Shown: positions 1 through 10,571, counted from the first letter of the stretch. The stretch is DNA of 64,000 bases from Saccharofermentans sp. (GCA_024685385.1 JAIKVV010000022.1:29600-93599); one strand, 5' to 3'. Numbers and translations: made by a program. Notes: generated from the letters alone by a model not told the origin.

Positions 1-374
1 GATGTTCCGAAAACATTCATCTGTGTACTCGCATTAACCGGGATCCCAATATATCGATTAACCAGTTTCAGAAGGCCTATATCCTGAATAATGAATGCAT
101 CAACTCCGAGATTCGCACACTCGGTAAGTACCGGAAGATAAGATTCGAGTTCACTATCAGAAAGTAAAGTGTTGCATGTAAGATATACTTTGGAATTCCT
201 TAAATGGGCATAATCTACGCCTTCTTTAAGTTCCGAAAGAGAGAGATTTACTGCATTTCCCCTTGCATTATGTTCGCCTGCAAGGCCGCAATAAACGGCA
301 TCAGCTCCGCAATCGACTGCTTTCTTAAGGATATCTATGCTGCCTGCAGGAGCAAGAAGTTCTAATGCCGACAT
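1..374 (-). CDS. Peptidase U32 family protein, N-terminal part (truncated by window edge)
   Basis: Minus-strand translation from ATG at 374 reads MSALELLAPAGSIDILKKAVDCGADAVYCGLAGEHNARGNAVNLSLSEL..., the typical U32 peptidase N-terminus; runs off the left edge. Confidence 0.85.
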   Translation of the reverse strand, partial: MSALELLAPAGSIDILKKAVDCGADAVYCGLAGEHNARGNAVNLSLSELKEGVDYAHLRNSKVYLTCNTLLSDSELESYLPVLTECANLGVDAFIIQDIGLLKLVNRYIGIPVNASTQMNVFGT

Positions 375-379
375 AAAGA

Positions 380-913
380 TTACTTATTGCCGAGCTTATC
401 AGAGAGTTCTTCCATGGGAGTAGGCTTAAGTTTCTCTGAATCTTTCTTGTCAGCAAGAGCAGACTTTTGCTTATAATACATGAGTTCGGTCTTAAGAGAC
501 TGATTCTCTGCATTTACGCGGAGAAGCCTGTCACAGGCTTCAAAAAGAGACAATACTGCCAGTTTATGTGTTGTGGTATATTGATTGTTTTCTTTTGTCT
601 CCATATAGATGTCATCTGCAAGAGATGCAACTTTGCGGATGTGTTCTACGGTAACATCATCAGGTGTTGAGACGAGATATGTTGTGCCGCCGATATCGAC
701 TTCAACCTGGGTAACTTCAATGACGTTGGAAGGGGCTGCTCTTTTTGCGATCTTCTCTTCCAGGGTCTGACGGCTGTTGTCCGTAACTTTCTTACTGAGA
801 GCGGGGCCTTTGTAGAGCTGCTGGTAATTAACGATAGCAGGCTCGGAATCAGTCTTTTTCTTCTTCAGCTGCCCTTCAGAATATTTACCTAAGATGTTTG
901 AACTCTTCTTCAT
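380..913 (-). CDS. zapA: Cell division protein ZapA-like
   Basis: 177 aa; VEVDIGGTTYLVSTPDDVTVEHIRKVASLADDIY... followed by a coiled coil, typical of ZapA. Confidence 0.75.
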   Translation of the reverse strand: MKKSSNILGKYSEGQLKKKKTDSEPAIVNYQQLYKGPALSKKVTDNSRQTLEEKIAKRAAPSNVIEVTQVEVDIGGTTYLVSTPDDVTVEHIRKVASLADDIYMETKENNQYTTTHKLAVLSLFEACDRLLRVNAENQSLKTELMYYKQKSALADKKDSEKLKPTPMEELSDKLGNK

Positions 914-928
914 CTCTCTAACCTCACT

Positions 929-1735
929 TCAAGAAATCATACTGATTATATCACTATATAGCTTCGAAAACTCTACCGGAGTCAAATCCTCTGCTCTTAT
1001 GTCCTTATCCCGCAATGCTTTGTATAGTACTTCAGCTGGATAAGAAGATTTAAGATTGTTCATGAGTTTCTTTCTTCTCATCGAAAAACACTTTTCGACG
1101 AATAAGATAAAGTCCGTAGTTAAGACATCCGCCTTATCTCCCCTTCTTAAGGAGATGACGCAGGATGTGGTCCTTGGCGCAGGATAAAAACAGTCACCTG
1201 ATACCGTAAACTCTTTAGTCAAAGATCCGAAAAGCGAAACAAAAACAGCCAGAGGACCATAATTCTTGCTCTTCGGCGAAGCGTCTATCCTGCAATATGC
1301 TTCATCTTCTGTCATGAAGATAAGACTTGAGGCATTCCTGCATTCGGAGAAGATCTTTTTCATAATCGGAGTCATGCAGTAATATGGCAGATTGCTTAGG
1401 ACACAGCTTATCTTATCTGCTTCATATTCCGCAGGATCAAGCTTCAGAAAATCAGAATCGATTATCTTAGCGGTAACTGACTTTTCGGACTTAAGATAAT
1501 CAGCCAGAACATGGTCAATTTCCACTGCAGTAAAGTTACCGTATATTGCACTCAAAGGCTTTGTAAGAGCTCCGATACCGGGACCTATCTCAAGCACGAG
1601 ATCATCAGTATCTGCATCAACAAGACTGATGATACGCGAGATAATGTCATCTGAAACAAGAAAATTCTGCCCAAACCTTGATCTGGGCAGAATGTTTTCT
1701 GATTCTAATATCTTACGTGTCTCTTCCCTGCTCAT
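929..1735 (-). CDS. rsmA: 16S rRNA dimethyladenosine transferase RsmA/KsgA
   Basis: SRFGQNFLVSDDIISRI, VLEIGPGIGALT, LSNLPYYCMTPIM motifs. Confidence 0.95.
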   Translation of the reverse strand: MSREETRKILESENILPRSRFGQNFLVSDDIISRIISLVDADTDDLVLEIGPGIGALTKPLSAIYGNFTAVEIDHVLADYLKSEKSVTAKIIDSDFLKLDPAEYEADKISCVLSNLPYYCMTPIMKKIFSECRNASSLIFMTEDEAYCRIDASPKSKNYGPLAVFVSLFGSLTKEFTVSGDCFYPAPRTTSCVISLRRGDKADVLTTDFILFVEKCFSMRRKKLMNNLKSSYPAEVLYKALRDKDIRAEDLTPVEFSKLYSDIISMIS

Positions 1736-1740
1736 CTAAA

Positions 1741-4700
1741 TCAGAGGAAATACTCAACGCCGGCTTCAAAGATCGGCTGGTGCTTATTGCCGGGAATATT
1801 CTTGGTAAGATCAGGCTCATAACGCTCTGAGTGACCCATCTTACCGAAGATCCTTCCGTCAGGAGACAGGATTCCTTCGATACCGCATACGGAGCCGTTG
1901 GGGTTGAATCCCGTAACTGCTGAAGGAGCGCCTGTCTCATCGACATAACAGGTTGCAACCTGACCGTTTGCAATGAGCTTCTGAACAAGTTCATCAGATG
2001 CAACGAATCTTCCTTCACCGTGGGAGATCGGGATATTATAGACATCTCCTACATTTACTTTAGTAAGCCAGGGACTGTTGTTGGACACGATCTTTGTATT
2101 TACATAAGAATTCTGGTGGCGGCCGACATTATTAAATGTTAATGTCGGGCAAGTATCGTCAAGTTCTTTGATGTCTCCGAAAGGCAAAAGTCCAAGTTTG
2201 ATAAGACTCTGGAAACCGTTGCAGATACCGAGCATGAGACCGTCGCGGTTAAAGAGCAGATCTCTTACGGCATCAGTTATCACCGCGCTCCTGAATGCGG
2301 CAGCAAAGAACTTACCGGATCCTTCAGGCTCGTCGCCTGCAGAGAATCCACCGGGGAGCATGATGATGTTGCTCTTAAGGATCTTGGCAGCAAGTGTATT
2401 AAGTGAATCAGTGATCTCTTCCTGAGACTTGTTGCGGATAACAAATATATCAGCTTCGGCGCCTGCTCTCTCGAAAGCTCTTGCAGTATCAAGCTCGCAG
2501 TTCGTTCCGGGCATGACAGGGATGATAACCCTGGGCTTTACGCCCTTGGAGATATTTGCACACTTAAAGGTCTTATCAGTCTCGAAAGGAACAACTTCAT
2601 AAGGCATATCTGCATCCTGTGCCTTCGTAGCAAATACAGGTTCGAGTTTTCCTTCGTAAGCGGAAAGAGCATCAGCAAATGTAAGCGATTGACCCTTATA
2701 ACTGAAAGCCAGGGAAGAATTGGTCTTGCCGAGATACTTGCCTCCTGCCATTTCAACCTTATCGATTGCATTTGAGTCCTTGGGAATCGCAACGATAACA
2801 GCGCCGAGTGTCTTGGAGAAAAGATCTGCTTCAGTAAGCTTATCGGAGAATTCAAATCCGAGACCGTTACCGAAACACATTGATGCAACTCTTGCTGCAA
2901 CACCTGCACTCCTTACAACAGCTGCATTCTTGACCTGGCCTCTTGCCTGAAGTTCCTTAACAGCCTTAAATACGCGCAGAACATGATCTTTCTTATAGAA
3001 TCCCTTGCCGTTCCTTGCACACTTAAGGATATAAAGATCCTCACCCTCGCCTGTAAGAGTTGAGGTAATGAGCTTATCCGTTGTCGTCATACCGACTGCA
3101 AAAGAAACGAGCGTCGGAGGTACATGTATATCATTAAATGTACCGGACATGGAATCCTTACCGCCTATGGAAGGAACTTCGAAATCAAGCTGAGCCTTAT
3201 ATGCGCCGAGCAAAGCAGAAAGAGGCTTGCCCCATGCTGTTTTGCTGCTCATCCTCTCGAAATACTCCTGGAATGTAAGTCTTGCGGTAGCAGGATCAAC
3301 GCCCATTGCAAGGAGTTTCAATAAACTCTCAACTACAGCATGATAAGAACCTGCATAGGGATTCCATTCCGTAAAGTAAGGATCGAATCCGTATGTCATG
3401 ACTGAAACTGCATCGGTATAGCCCTTGTCCATGGGGATCTTGCAGGCCATACCCTCTTCAGGGGAATCCTGATATTTACCGCCGTAAGGCATGATTGCCG
3501 TTGCAGCACCGATGGAAGAGTCAAATCTCTGGGTAAGGCCCTTTCTGGAACAGCCCTCAAGAGAATTAAGAGCGGCAGACAATGATCCTGCGAAATCACC
3601 TTCCTTGTAAGAATCAAGAGGCTTATCAAGATAGATGTCATTCATATCAGGAGCAGATACTTCAACATCCGCAAACTGCTTAGCGCCGTTTGTATCGATA
3701 AAGCTTCTGGGTAGGTCAACGATCGTAGAGCCGTTCCAGACCATCTTCATGACAGGTTCTTCAGTAACTTCTGCTACTACCGTTGCTTCAAGGTTTTCTT
3801 CATCTGCAGCATCCATGAACTTATCAAGATCAGAAGGATGAACTACAACAGCCATTCTCTCCTGCGATTCGGAGATAGCGATCTCGGTTCCGTCAAGACC
3901 TTCGTACTTCTTAGGAACTGCATCGAGATTGATCTTAAGACCTGCAGCAAGTTCTCCGATCGCAACGGAAACGCCGCCTGCACCGAAGTCATTACATCTG
4001 ATTATGAGCTTTGTAACTTCAGGATTTCTGAAAAGCCTCTGAAGCTTACGCTCTGTAGGAGGATTACCCTTCTGGACTTCTGATCCGCATGTAAGAACGG
4101 ACTTAGTGTCATGTGCCTTGGAAGATCCCGTAGCACCGCCGATACCGTCACGGCCTGTCCTTCCGCCGAGCAATACAACGATATCGCCGGCAGCAGGTCT
4201 CTCGCGTACAATGTTTTCTGCAGGAGCTGCGCCTACTACAGCGCCGATCTCCATTCTCTTTGCTACATAGCCGGGATGATAGATCTCATCGACCTGACCC
4301 GTAGCAAGACCTATCTGGTTGCCGTAGGAAGAATATCCTGCCTGAGCGGTACGGACAAGTTTCTTCTGTGAAAGCTTACCCTTAAGAGTTAAGGATACGG
4401 GCAAAGTAGGATCGCCTGCACCGGTAACACGCATAGCCTGATAAACATAAGAACGTCCCGACAGAGGATCTCTTATTGCTCCGCCAAGACATGTTGCGGC
4501 ACCGCCGAAAGGCTCGATTTCAGTAGGATGGTTATGTGTCTCGTTCTTAAACATGAAGATGTAATCACGGTCTTCACCGTCAACCTTGATCCTGACTTTG
4601 ATGGAGCAGGCATTGATCTCTTCGGATTCGTCGAGGTCCGTAAGCTTGCCTTCCTTCTTAAGTCTCTTTGCAGCCAGAGTAGCAAGATCCATAAGGCAGA

Positions 4701-5517
4701 TATGCTTATCTTTGACCCTTTCACCATATACTTCATCGCGGGAAGCAAGGTAATCAGCATAAGTAGCTTTAACTTCTTCCGTAAGCTCATCGTCTCCGTC
4801 GAAAACAACATCTTCCAACTCGGTAAGGAATGTCGTATGTCTGCAGTGATCAGACCAGTATGTATCGAGAACCCTGATCTCGGTAATGGTAGGATTTCTT
4901 CCCTGTCCCTTGAAAAACTCCTGTGTGAACAAGAGATCGGCATCGCTCATGGCAAGACCGAGCGAGCTCCTTAAGGATTTAACATCATCTTCAGTCATGT
5001 CGATGAAGCCGTCGACCGTTGCTACAGTGCTGGGGATATCATAAACATCTTCCAGTGTCTCAGGCTTATCAGCGGATGCTTCACGGCTCTCAACAGGGTT
5101 GATGAGGTAATCTGCGATCTTCTTCTTCTCTTCATCAGTAAGAGCGCCGTAAAAAGCTATTACTTTGGCAGTCTTTACCAAAGGTCTTTCCTTCCTGGTA
5201 AGGAACTGAACGCACTGTGCAGCAGAATCTGCCCTCTGATCGTACTGACCGGGCAAGGCTTCGATTATAAGGACATAGGAACTTCCGCTAAGATCTACCG
5301 TCTCATCGTAACAATCATCAACAGGAGGTTCTGAGAAAACAACTTTCTTAGCTTCCTCATACTCTTCATCAGTAATGCCGGATACATCATAACGGTTTAT
5401 GATGCGGACATTCTCCAATGTCTTGATATCAAGATCTGCCTTGATATCGTGCAATAAACCTTTTGCTTCAACTGCGAAAGGGGTCTTCTTCTCGGAAAGG
5501 ATTCTTCTTACGGTCAT
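1741..5517 (-). CDS. purL: Phosphoribosylformylglycinamidine synthase (large, single-chain type)
   Basis: 1258 aa; FKNETHNHPTEIEPFGGAATCLGGAIRD, and C-terminal glutaminase domain with MLGICNGFQSLIKLGLLP and PISHGEGRF. Confidence 0.97.
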   Translation of the reverse strand: MTVRRILSEKKTPFAVEAKGLLHDIKADLDIKTLENVRIINRYDVSGITDEEYEEAKKVVFSEPPVDDCYDETVDLSGSSYVLIIEALPGQYDQRADSAAQCVQFLTRKERPLVKTAKVIAFYGALTDEEKKKIADYLINPVESREASADKPETLEDVYDIPSTVATVDGFIDMTEDDVKSLRSSLGLAMSDADLLFTQEFFKGQGRNPTITEIRVLDTYWSDHCRHTTFLTELEDVVFDGDDELTEEVKATYADYLASRDEVYGERVKDKHICLMDLATLAAKRLKKEGKLTDLDESEEINACSIKVRIKVDGEDRDYIFMFKNETHNHPTEIEPFGGAATCLGGAIRDPLSGRSYVYQAMRVTGAGDPTLPVSLTLKGKLSQKKLVRTAQAGYSSYGNQIGLATGQVDEIYHPGYVAKRMEIGAVVGAAPAENIVRERPAAGDIVVLLGGRTGRDGIGGATGSSKAHDTKSVLTCGSEVQKGNPPTERKLQRLFRNPEVTKLIIRCNDFGAGGVSVAIGELAAGLKINLDAVPKKYEGLDGTEIAISESQERMAVVVHPSDLDKFMDAADEENLEATVVAEVTEEPVMKMVWNGSTIVDLPRSFIDTNGAKQFADVEVSAPDMNDIYLDKPLDSYKEGDFAGSLSAALNSLEGCSRKGLTQRFDSSIGAATAIMPYGGKYQDSPEEGMACKIPMDKGYTDAVSVMTYGFDPYFTEWNPYAGSYHAVVESLLKLLAMGVDPATARLTFQEYFERMSSKTAWGKPLSALLGAYKAQLDFEVPSIGGKDSMSGTFNDIHVPPTLVSFAVGMTTTDKLITSTLTGEGEDLYILKCARNGKGFYKKDHVLRVFKAVKELQARGQVKNAAVVRSAGVAARVASMCFGNGLGFEFSDKLTEADLFSKTLGAVIVAIPKDSNAIDKVEMAGGKYLGKTNSSLAFSYKGQSLTFADALSAYEGKLEPVFATKAQDADMPYEVVPFETDKTFKCANISKGVKPRVIIPVMPGTNCELDTARAFERAGAEADIFVIRNKSQEEITDSLNTLAAKILKSNIIMLPGGFSAGDEPEGSGKFFAAAFRSAVITDAVRDLLFNRDGLMLGICNGFQSLIKLGLLPFGDIKELDDTCPTLTFNNVGRHQNSYVNTKIVSNNSPWLTKVNVGDVYNIPISHGEGRFVASDELVQKLIANGQVATCYVDETGAPSAVTGFNPNGSVCGIEGILSPDGRIFGKMGHSERYEPDLTKNIPGNKHQPIFEAGVEYFL

Positions 5518-5632
5518 AATGGGACTCTCCCTATAAAAATATTACAAAAATATTATACACTAACTTGTAATTTTCAAAGGGAGACTTTTTGCTCAATTAT
5601 TACAAAGAAAGCAAGCGATATATTGCGAAAAA

Positions 5633-6580
5633 TCAGTATAGATCATTCACATTCTTGTTTTCAAAATGCCATAATTTGCTTGTATCGTATTTATCAGGCA
5701 GTTTCTGCCAGTTGCCGTCCGAAGTTTCGATATACCAAAGAGCTTCATCGTCATCGTATTCCATCCAGCCGTAATCGCCGTAATCAGAAGAGATGCCTTC
5801 ATACCAGTACTGCCACTGTCCCGGTGTAACATCCGTGTTATACCAGAACCAGCATTCGGTCTCTTTGTCATAATAATCATCACCGTCACGATAACATGTC
5901 CTGTTTATCTCCTTGACAAAAACCGAATTAGGCTGTGCTTGAGTCGTGATCACAGTCTTTACAGGCTCAGTCTGTTTAGTTTGTTTAGTGATCGACCTGA
6001 CAGACGAAAACAAAAATGCCGGCAAAAGGAATGAAATATACATTAATGGCATTCCGACAACACAGCCAAGATATATGAAAAGAGAGATCAAAAGCGGCTT
6101 TTTGCTCCTGTTTGCATAATATCCGCCGCCACCGCCGCCGACAGCAGCATCTATCTTATCTATCTTGATCTGCGCTCCGCACGAAGAACAAGCCGGGATA
6201 GTTCCTTCTTTCCATTCCCACAAGGACTTTGTCCCGCAAAACTCGCATGTAAGCATAGTCTGCGTATTGGCAGCGCAGATATTCGTATAATAGACACCGT
6301 TTTCATCATAGTATCCTTCTTTATGCTCAACACCGTTCTCATCGATCCAGGAATGAGGATAATAGATGTAATCATGGTCTCTGAAGTTATATTTGATGTA
6401 GTTGCCGTGTTTGGACGCTACCCAGCCGGAGGGCTGATTAGTCCTGGCCCTTACAGGCCTGCTGTATCCCGAACTCCCTCCTGAAGATCTCGACGAATGA
6501 CTGGAATGCGAGTGCGACGAATGAGACGAGTGAGAACTATGAGACGAGTGCGATGAATGCGAATGATGGCTGGGAGGCAT
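5633..6580 (-). CDS. Hypothetical protein with N-terminal His-Ser repeat, zinc ribbon and one TM segment
   Basis: Start chosen at ATG 6580 because AGGGGAT-type SD sits just upstream; MPPSHHSHSSHSSHSSHSSHSSHSHSSHSSRSS, CEFCGTKSLWEWKEGTIPACSSCGAQ, LLISLFIYLGCVVGMPLMYISFLLPAFLF. Confidence 0.75.
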   Translation of the reverse strand: MPPSHHSHSSHSSHSSHSSHSSHSHSSHSSRSSGGSSGYSRPVRARTNQPSGWVASKHGNYIKYNFRDHDYIYYPHSWIDENGVEHKEGYYDENGVYYTNICAANTQTMLTCEFCGTKSLWEWKEGTIPACSSCGAQIKIDKIDAAVGGGGGGYYANRSKKPLLISLFIYLGCVVGMPLMYISFLLPAFLFSSVRSITKQTKQTEPVKTVITTQAQPNSVFVKEINRTCYRDGDDYYDKETECWFWYNTDVTPGQWQYWYEGISSDYGDYGWMEYDDDEALWYIETSDGNWQKLPDKYDTSKLWHFENKNVNDLY

Positions 6581-6650
6581 GTTTCTATCCCCTTTCATGC
6601 TTATTCCATTTGGTATTTACCCTAATGATTATAAGATATTTCATGAAAAA

Positions 6651-6678
6651 CAACCACCGGAATCGGATCCGGTGGTTG
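6651..6678 (-). terminator. Intrinsic terminator of the SLH-domain gene
   Basis: CAACCACCGGA-N6-TCCGGTGGTTG stem followed on the minus strand by TTTTT. Confidence 0.85.
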
Positions 6679-6699
6679 CAATCTATATTTTAGTTGATC

Positions 6700-8643
6700 T
6701 CAGCCTTTACCGTTTATGTATTTATCATACTTATAGAGGAATGTAACCATCTGGCGTCTTAAGCACTTACCCTGAGGATTAAAGGTTCCGTCAGGCAAGC
6801 CTGCCAGGATCTTCAAGTCAGATGCCCAGAGTGTTGCCTTATAGAAGTAATCTGTAGTCATTACATCATCAAAAGTCTTGGCATTCTTGCCCGGCTCGGG
6901 CTTGCCTGCCATCCTCCAAAGGAATGTTACCGTCTGCGCTCTGCTGCATACTCCCTTAGGATTAAAATTGTCCTTGGAAACACCCGTGGTGATACCATTC
7001 TCAACTGCCCAGATTACGGGCTTATAGTAGTAATCCTTTTCTTCTACATCAGTAAAATTGCATTTATCGGACTTGGTCTTAGGCTCTCCCTGAAGTCTGT
7101 AAAGGAAAGTTACCATCTGGGCACGGGTACAGTCGTTTGCCGGACGGAACTCTGTCTGGTTCGCATAACCCTTGACAACATCCTTGGCTGTCAGATAGTT
7201 GGTGGGAGCATACCAGAACTCAGAAGGATCAGTTACATCCTTATAAAGCACGGTAACAGTACAGTTGGCGCTCTTTCCGGAAACATTTGCTGTAATGGTA
7301 ACCTTTCCTGCCATCTTCGCAGTTATCTTACCCTTGGAATCAACTGTTGCGATCTTGCTGTTGGATGACTTCCAATTAACCTGATCTTTGGAATTAGTCG
7401 TTGCTTTCAGGGTAACCGTCTTTCCACAGACGACATTTACAGATGACTTATCAAGTTTAAGCGTTACAGGATCAGACTTGAGTTCGAAAGTTTGGCTTAA
7501 TACTGCATTATATGCATCCGTTCTGGTCAAAACAGCTGTCTTATTGTTTACTGTTGCTTTTATCTCAGTCTCAGGGAAACAATAACCCTCTTTAGCCTTA
7601 AGGTTGATATCTACTCTATACTTGTGGTTTTTCTCGAACTTGCCGGTTGCAGGATTCATGGCAACAGCTGAGCCCGAGGTGATATCATACCACTTCAGAT
7701 CGTAATCTTCGCACACATAACCAACAGATGACGGTAGTTTAGGATCATAGTCAGGAGAATTTCCTAAAACCGGTTCTTTCAAAGTTGCACTAACGGTATT
7801 GATGTTTTCATACTTATCTTGGGGCTTTAATGCTTGCATATAAGCTGTGTGACACCATAATTCTTCTCCCTGCGAAATCGAACTCGGACCTTCAGACAGA
7901 TCTATATCGCCACCATTAACCGTGATTGTTGTATATTTGGTAAAAGTGTACCCTTCCTTTGCAAATATCCAGAAAGTAAGTTTGTATTTTTGATCTAAAG
8001 CCGTTGCTTCTTTCCAGCTAACACTATGTAATCCGAAAACACTTGCTTCCTGCCAACGCATACCATTCAGATCCGACTCGGAATTATAATCCTTGATTTC
8101 CTGATAATATGGAGCATCATCATCAATATCCATGATATAACTGAAGTGTTCACCTACAACCGGAACCGAAATTCCGATATCAACATGATCAATCGGTTTT
8201 TTCGGAGCAAAAACATATGAACAGTAATACTCAGCACCATATTGAGTTTTTATCATGGCCGGAGTTTCTCCATAATCTCCATATTTGCATAATTTCCAAT
8301 TTATCCTTGGTGAAATACTTGAACTGTTCTTGAAATAAATAGTTACTTTATAGTTATACTCGCCTTCAAATCTATCCAAATCCGGCTGCATATATGAGAG
8401 GGTATCATCGGAAATGATTTTTTGCCATAAAACCCCGTTTTTAATGTATCCGGAAGTAAACTTAACAATACTTCCACTGCCATCACTTGTCGCATTATAA
8501 GAAGGCAATTCACCAATTGCCGGATAATCAATAAAGAACCGTTCACCACTGGCAGACACTTCACCTGCGGGAACCAAAGCTAAAACAAATGATGTGCATA
8601 AGAAAGCGCACATAACCAATCCTAAGATCTTAATTTTTCTCAT
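6700..8643 (-). CDS. Secreted Big2 and S-layer homology (SLH) domain protein
   Basis: Signal peptide MRKIKILGLVMCAFLCTSFVLALVPAGEVSA; Big2-like VTLKLDKSSVNVVCGKTVTLKATTNSKDQVNWKSSNSKIATVDSKGKITAKMAGKVTITA; three C-terminal SLH-type repeats. Confidence 0.85.
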   Translation of the reverse strand: MRKIKILGLVMCAFLCTSFVLALVPAGEVSASGERFFIDYPAIGELPSYNATSDGSGSIVKFTSGYIKNGVLWQKIISDDTLSYMQPDLDRFEGEYNYKVTIYFKNSSSISPRINWKLCKYGDYGETPAMIKTQYGAEYYCSYVFAPKKPIDHVDIGISVPVVGEHFSYIMDIDDDAPYYQEIKDYNSESDLNGMRWQEASVFGLHSVSWKEATALDQKYKLTFWIFAKEGYTFTKYTTITVNGGDIDLSEGPSSISQGEELWCHTAYMQALKPQDKYENINTVSATLKEPVLGNSPDYDPKLPSSVGYVCEDYDLKWYDITSGSAVAMNPATGKFEKNHKYRVDINLKAKEGYCFPETEIKATVNNKTAVLTRTDAYNAVLSQTFELKSDPVTLKLDKSSVNVVCGKTVTLKATTNSKDQVNWKSSNSKIATVDSKGKITAKMAGKVTITANVSGKSANCTVTVLYKDVTDPSEFWYAPTNYLTAKDVVKGYANQTEFRPANDCTRAQMVTFLYRLQGEPKTKSDKCNFTDVEEKDYYYKPVIWAVENGITTGVSKDNFNPKGVCSRAQTVTFLWRMAGKPEPGKNAKTFDDVMTTDYFYKATLWASDLKILAGLPDGTFNPQGKCLRRQMVTFLYKYDKYINGKG

Positions 8644-8655
8644 GAATAACTCCTA

Positions 8656-10569
8656 TTATTTTTCGAGTTCGTTAATAAACTCGGAATTTACTCTCAAAAA
8701 TCTCTCAAGACCTTCGCTGTCAAGGGAACCGTGGGCAAGTCTTGCCTGGTCGTAGACGTGCTGTGAAAGCTTTGCGATCTTATCTTCGTTGCCGCCCATG
8801 GAATCAAGAGCTGCGATCTTAACGATAATGGGACTATCGGTGTTGATGACAAGTTCTGATGAATCCGGGAACATGTCACCCATGTCATCTGCTTCCTTGC
8901 CCTGGGCCTTCATTATCCTTCTGTACTGCTCCTGCATCTCCTTCATTCTTCTGGAATCCTCGGATTCACGGATCAGGGCAGGCATGGCATCAGCTCCCAT
9001 GTTCATTGCAGAGACATTAAGCTTGTTGTTGTTTAAGACTTTACGGAACAAGGTCTTATACTTCTCTTTGTCTTCAGCGTCCGAATCAGTGCCGGAAAGC
9101 GTTGCATCTACTCTGGAGAAGCGGATATCACGGTTCTTCATCTCATAGAAGGACATGTAATTGTTGTCTATTTCTTCATCCATGACGACAACGTCGTAGC
9201 CTTCGTTGCGGCTCATGGAAACATATGCAGCCTGAGCAGTTGGATCAGTAGTATAACGTATGGTCTTCTTATCACCTTCCAAAAGTTCGGATGAAGTCTT
9301 GTATTTACCGTCAGATGTCTTATAGAGGCTTATATCCTTGACTTTCTCATAGAACTTTTCGTCACGCATCTGACCGTATTTAACGAAAATAGATATGTCA
9401 GACCAGTACTTTTCGAAATCTTCACGGCTGTTCTTGAAGAGTTCGTTAAGTTTATCGGATACTTTCTTGACGATATGGCCGGAAAGTTTCTTTACGTAAG
9501 AATCCTGCTGGAGAGCAGATCTTGATACATTAAGAGGAAGGTCGGAACAGTCAAGGCAGCCCTGCAGGAGGAAGAGGAAATCAGGGATTATCTCTTCAAT
9601 GTTGTCTGCGACGAAGATCTGATGATTGTAGATCTTGATCCTGCCCTCAAGAGACTGGTAAACATTGTCAGTCTTAGGGAAATAAAGGATACCCTGAAGA
9701 GTGAAGGGATAGTCCATGTTAAGGTGGATCCAGAAAAGAGGATCGTCACTGTCGTTAAATACGCTATGGTAGAACTGCTTATACTCATCGTCTGTGCAGT
9801 CCGAGGGTTTCTTGAGCCAGAGAGGCGACTTGTTGTTTACGGGAACGTAGGATACGAGATCTTCATCGTACTCTTCGCCCTTCTCCTCTGCTTCTGCCTT
9901 GCGCTTTGCTTCTGCTTCTTCGTGGAGTCTGTCAGACTTTACATCAACGAAATAAAGATCTGCAGGAGCGAAATAACAATATTTACGGATCGTCATGCGG
10001 AGTGTTGCCGTATCAAACTGTTCGATCGCATCTTCTGAGAGTTTGATGGTAACTGTTGTACCAGCGATGGTCCTCTCTCCTTCCGATATCTCGTAATCCA
10101 TACCTTCTTCAGAGCGCCACTTAACAGGCTCGGCACCTTCATTGCAGCTTAATGTCTCGATGGTTACTTCATCCGCAACCATGAATGATGAATAGAAGCC
10201 TAAGCCGAAGTGACCGATTATGCCGCTCTTATCCGTTGATTCCTCGTTATACTTGGTAACGAAATCAACTGCGCCTGAGAAAGCGATGCTGTTGATGTAT
10301 TTTTCGACTTCCTCAGCGGTCATGCCGATACCGTTATCTTCGAAAGCTATGGTCTTATTGTCGTCATCGTAGACTACACGGATCTGATAGTCTTCTTCAG
10401 GTGCTTTGGCTTCGCCTAATTCAACGAGCCTCTTGCGCTTTGCAATGGCGTCTGCACAGTTGGAGATGAGTTCTCTTACGAAGATGTCCTTATCTTCGTA
10501 TAACCATTGCTTAATGACCGGAAAAATGTTTTCGGTCGTAACCGAGATCTTACCGCTCTTAGTATCCAT
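8656..10569 (-). CDS. htpG: Molecular chaperone HtpG (Hsp90)
   Basis: FVRELISNCADAI, FEDNGIGMTAEEVEKYINSIAFSGA, IIGHFGLGFYSSFMVAD, YFPKTDN. Confidence 0.96.
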   Translation of the reverse strand: MDTKSGKISVTTENIFPVIKQWLYEDKDIFVRELISNCADAIAKRKRLVELGEAKAPEEDYQIRVVYDDDNKTIAFEDNGIGMTAEEVEKYINSIAFSGAVDFVTKYNEESTDKSGIIGHFGLGFYSSFMVADEVTIETLSCNEGAEPVKWRSEEGMDYEISEGERTIAGTTVTIKLSEDAIEQFDTATLRMTIRKYCYFAPADLYFVDVKSDRLHEEAEAKRKAEAEEKGEEYDEDLVSYVPVNNKSPLWLKKPSDCTDDEYKQFYHSVFNDSDDPLFWIHLNMDYPFTLQGILYFPKTDNVYQSLEGRIKIYNHQIFVADNIEEIIPDFLFLLQGCLDCSDLPLNVSRSALQQDSYVKKLSGHIVKKVSDKLNELFKNSREDFEKYWSDISIFVKYGQMRDEKFYEKVKDISLYKTSDGKYKTSSELLEGDKKTIRYTTDPTAQAAYVSMSRNEGYDVVVMDEEIDNNYMSFYEMKNRDIRFSRVDATLSGTDSDAEDKEKYKTLFRKVLNNNKLNVSAMNMGADAMPALIRESEDSRRMKEMQEQYRRIMKAQGKEADDMGDMFPDSSELVINTDSPIIVKIAALDSMGGNEDKIAKLSQHVYDQARLAHGSLDSEGLERFLRVNSEFINELEK

Positions 10570-10571
10570 TT

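Noticed and set aside
6486-6575. Possible minisatellite-like DNA repeat
   Set aside because: The repetition is at amino-acid level (His-Ser); codons are too varied for a recent tandem DNA repeat, so it is reported as a protein feature.
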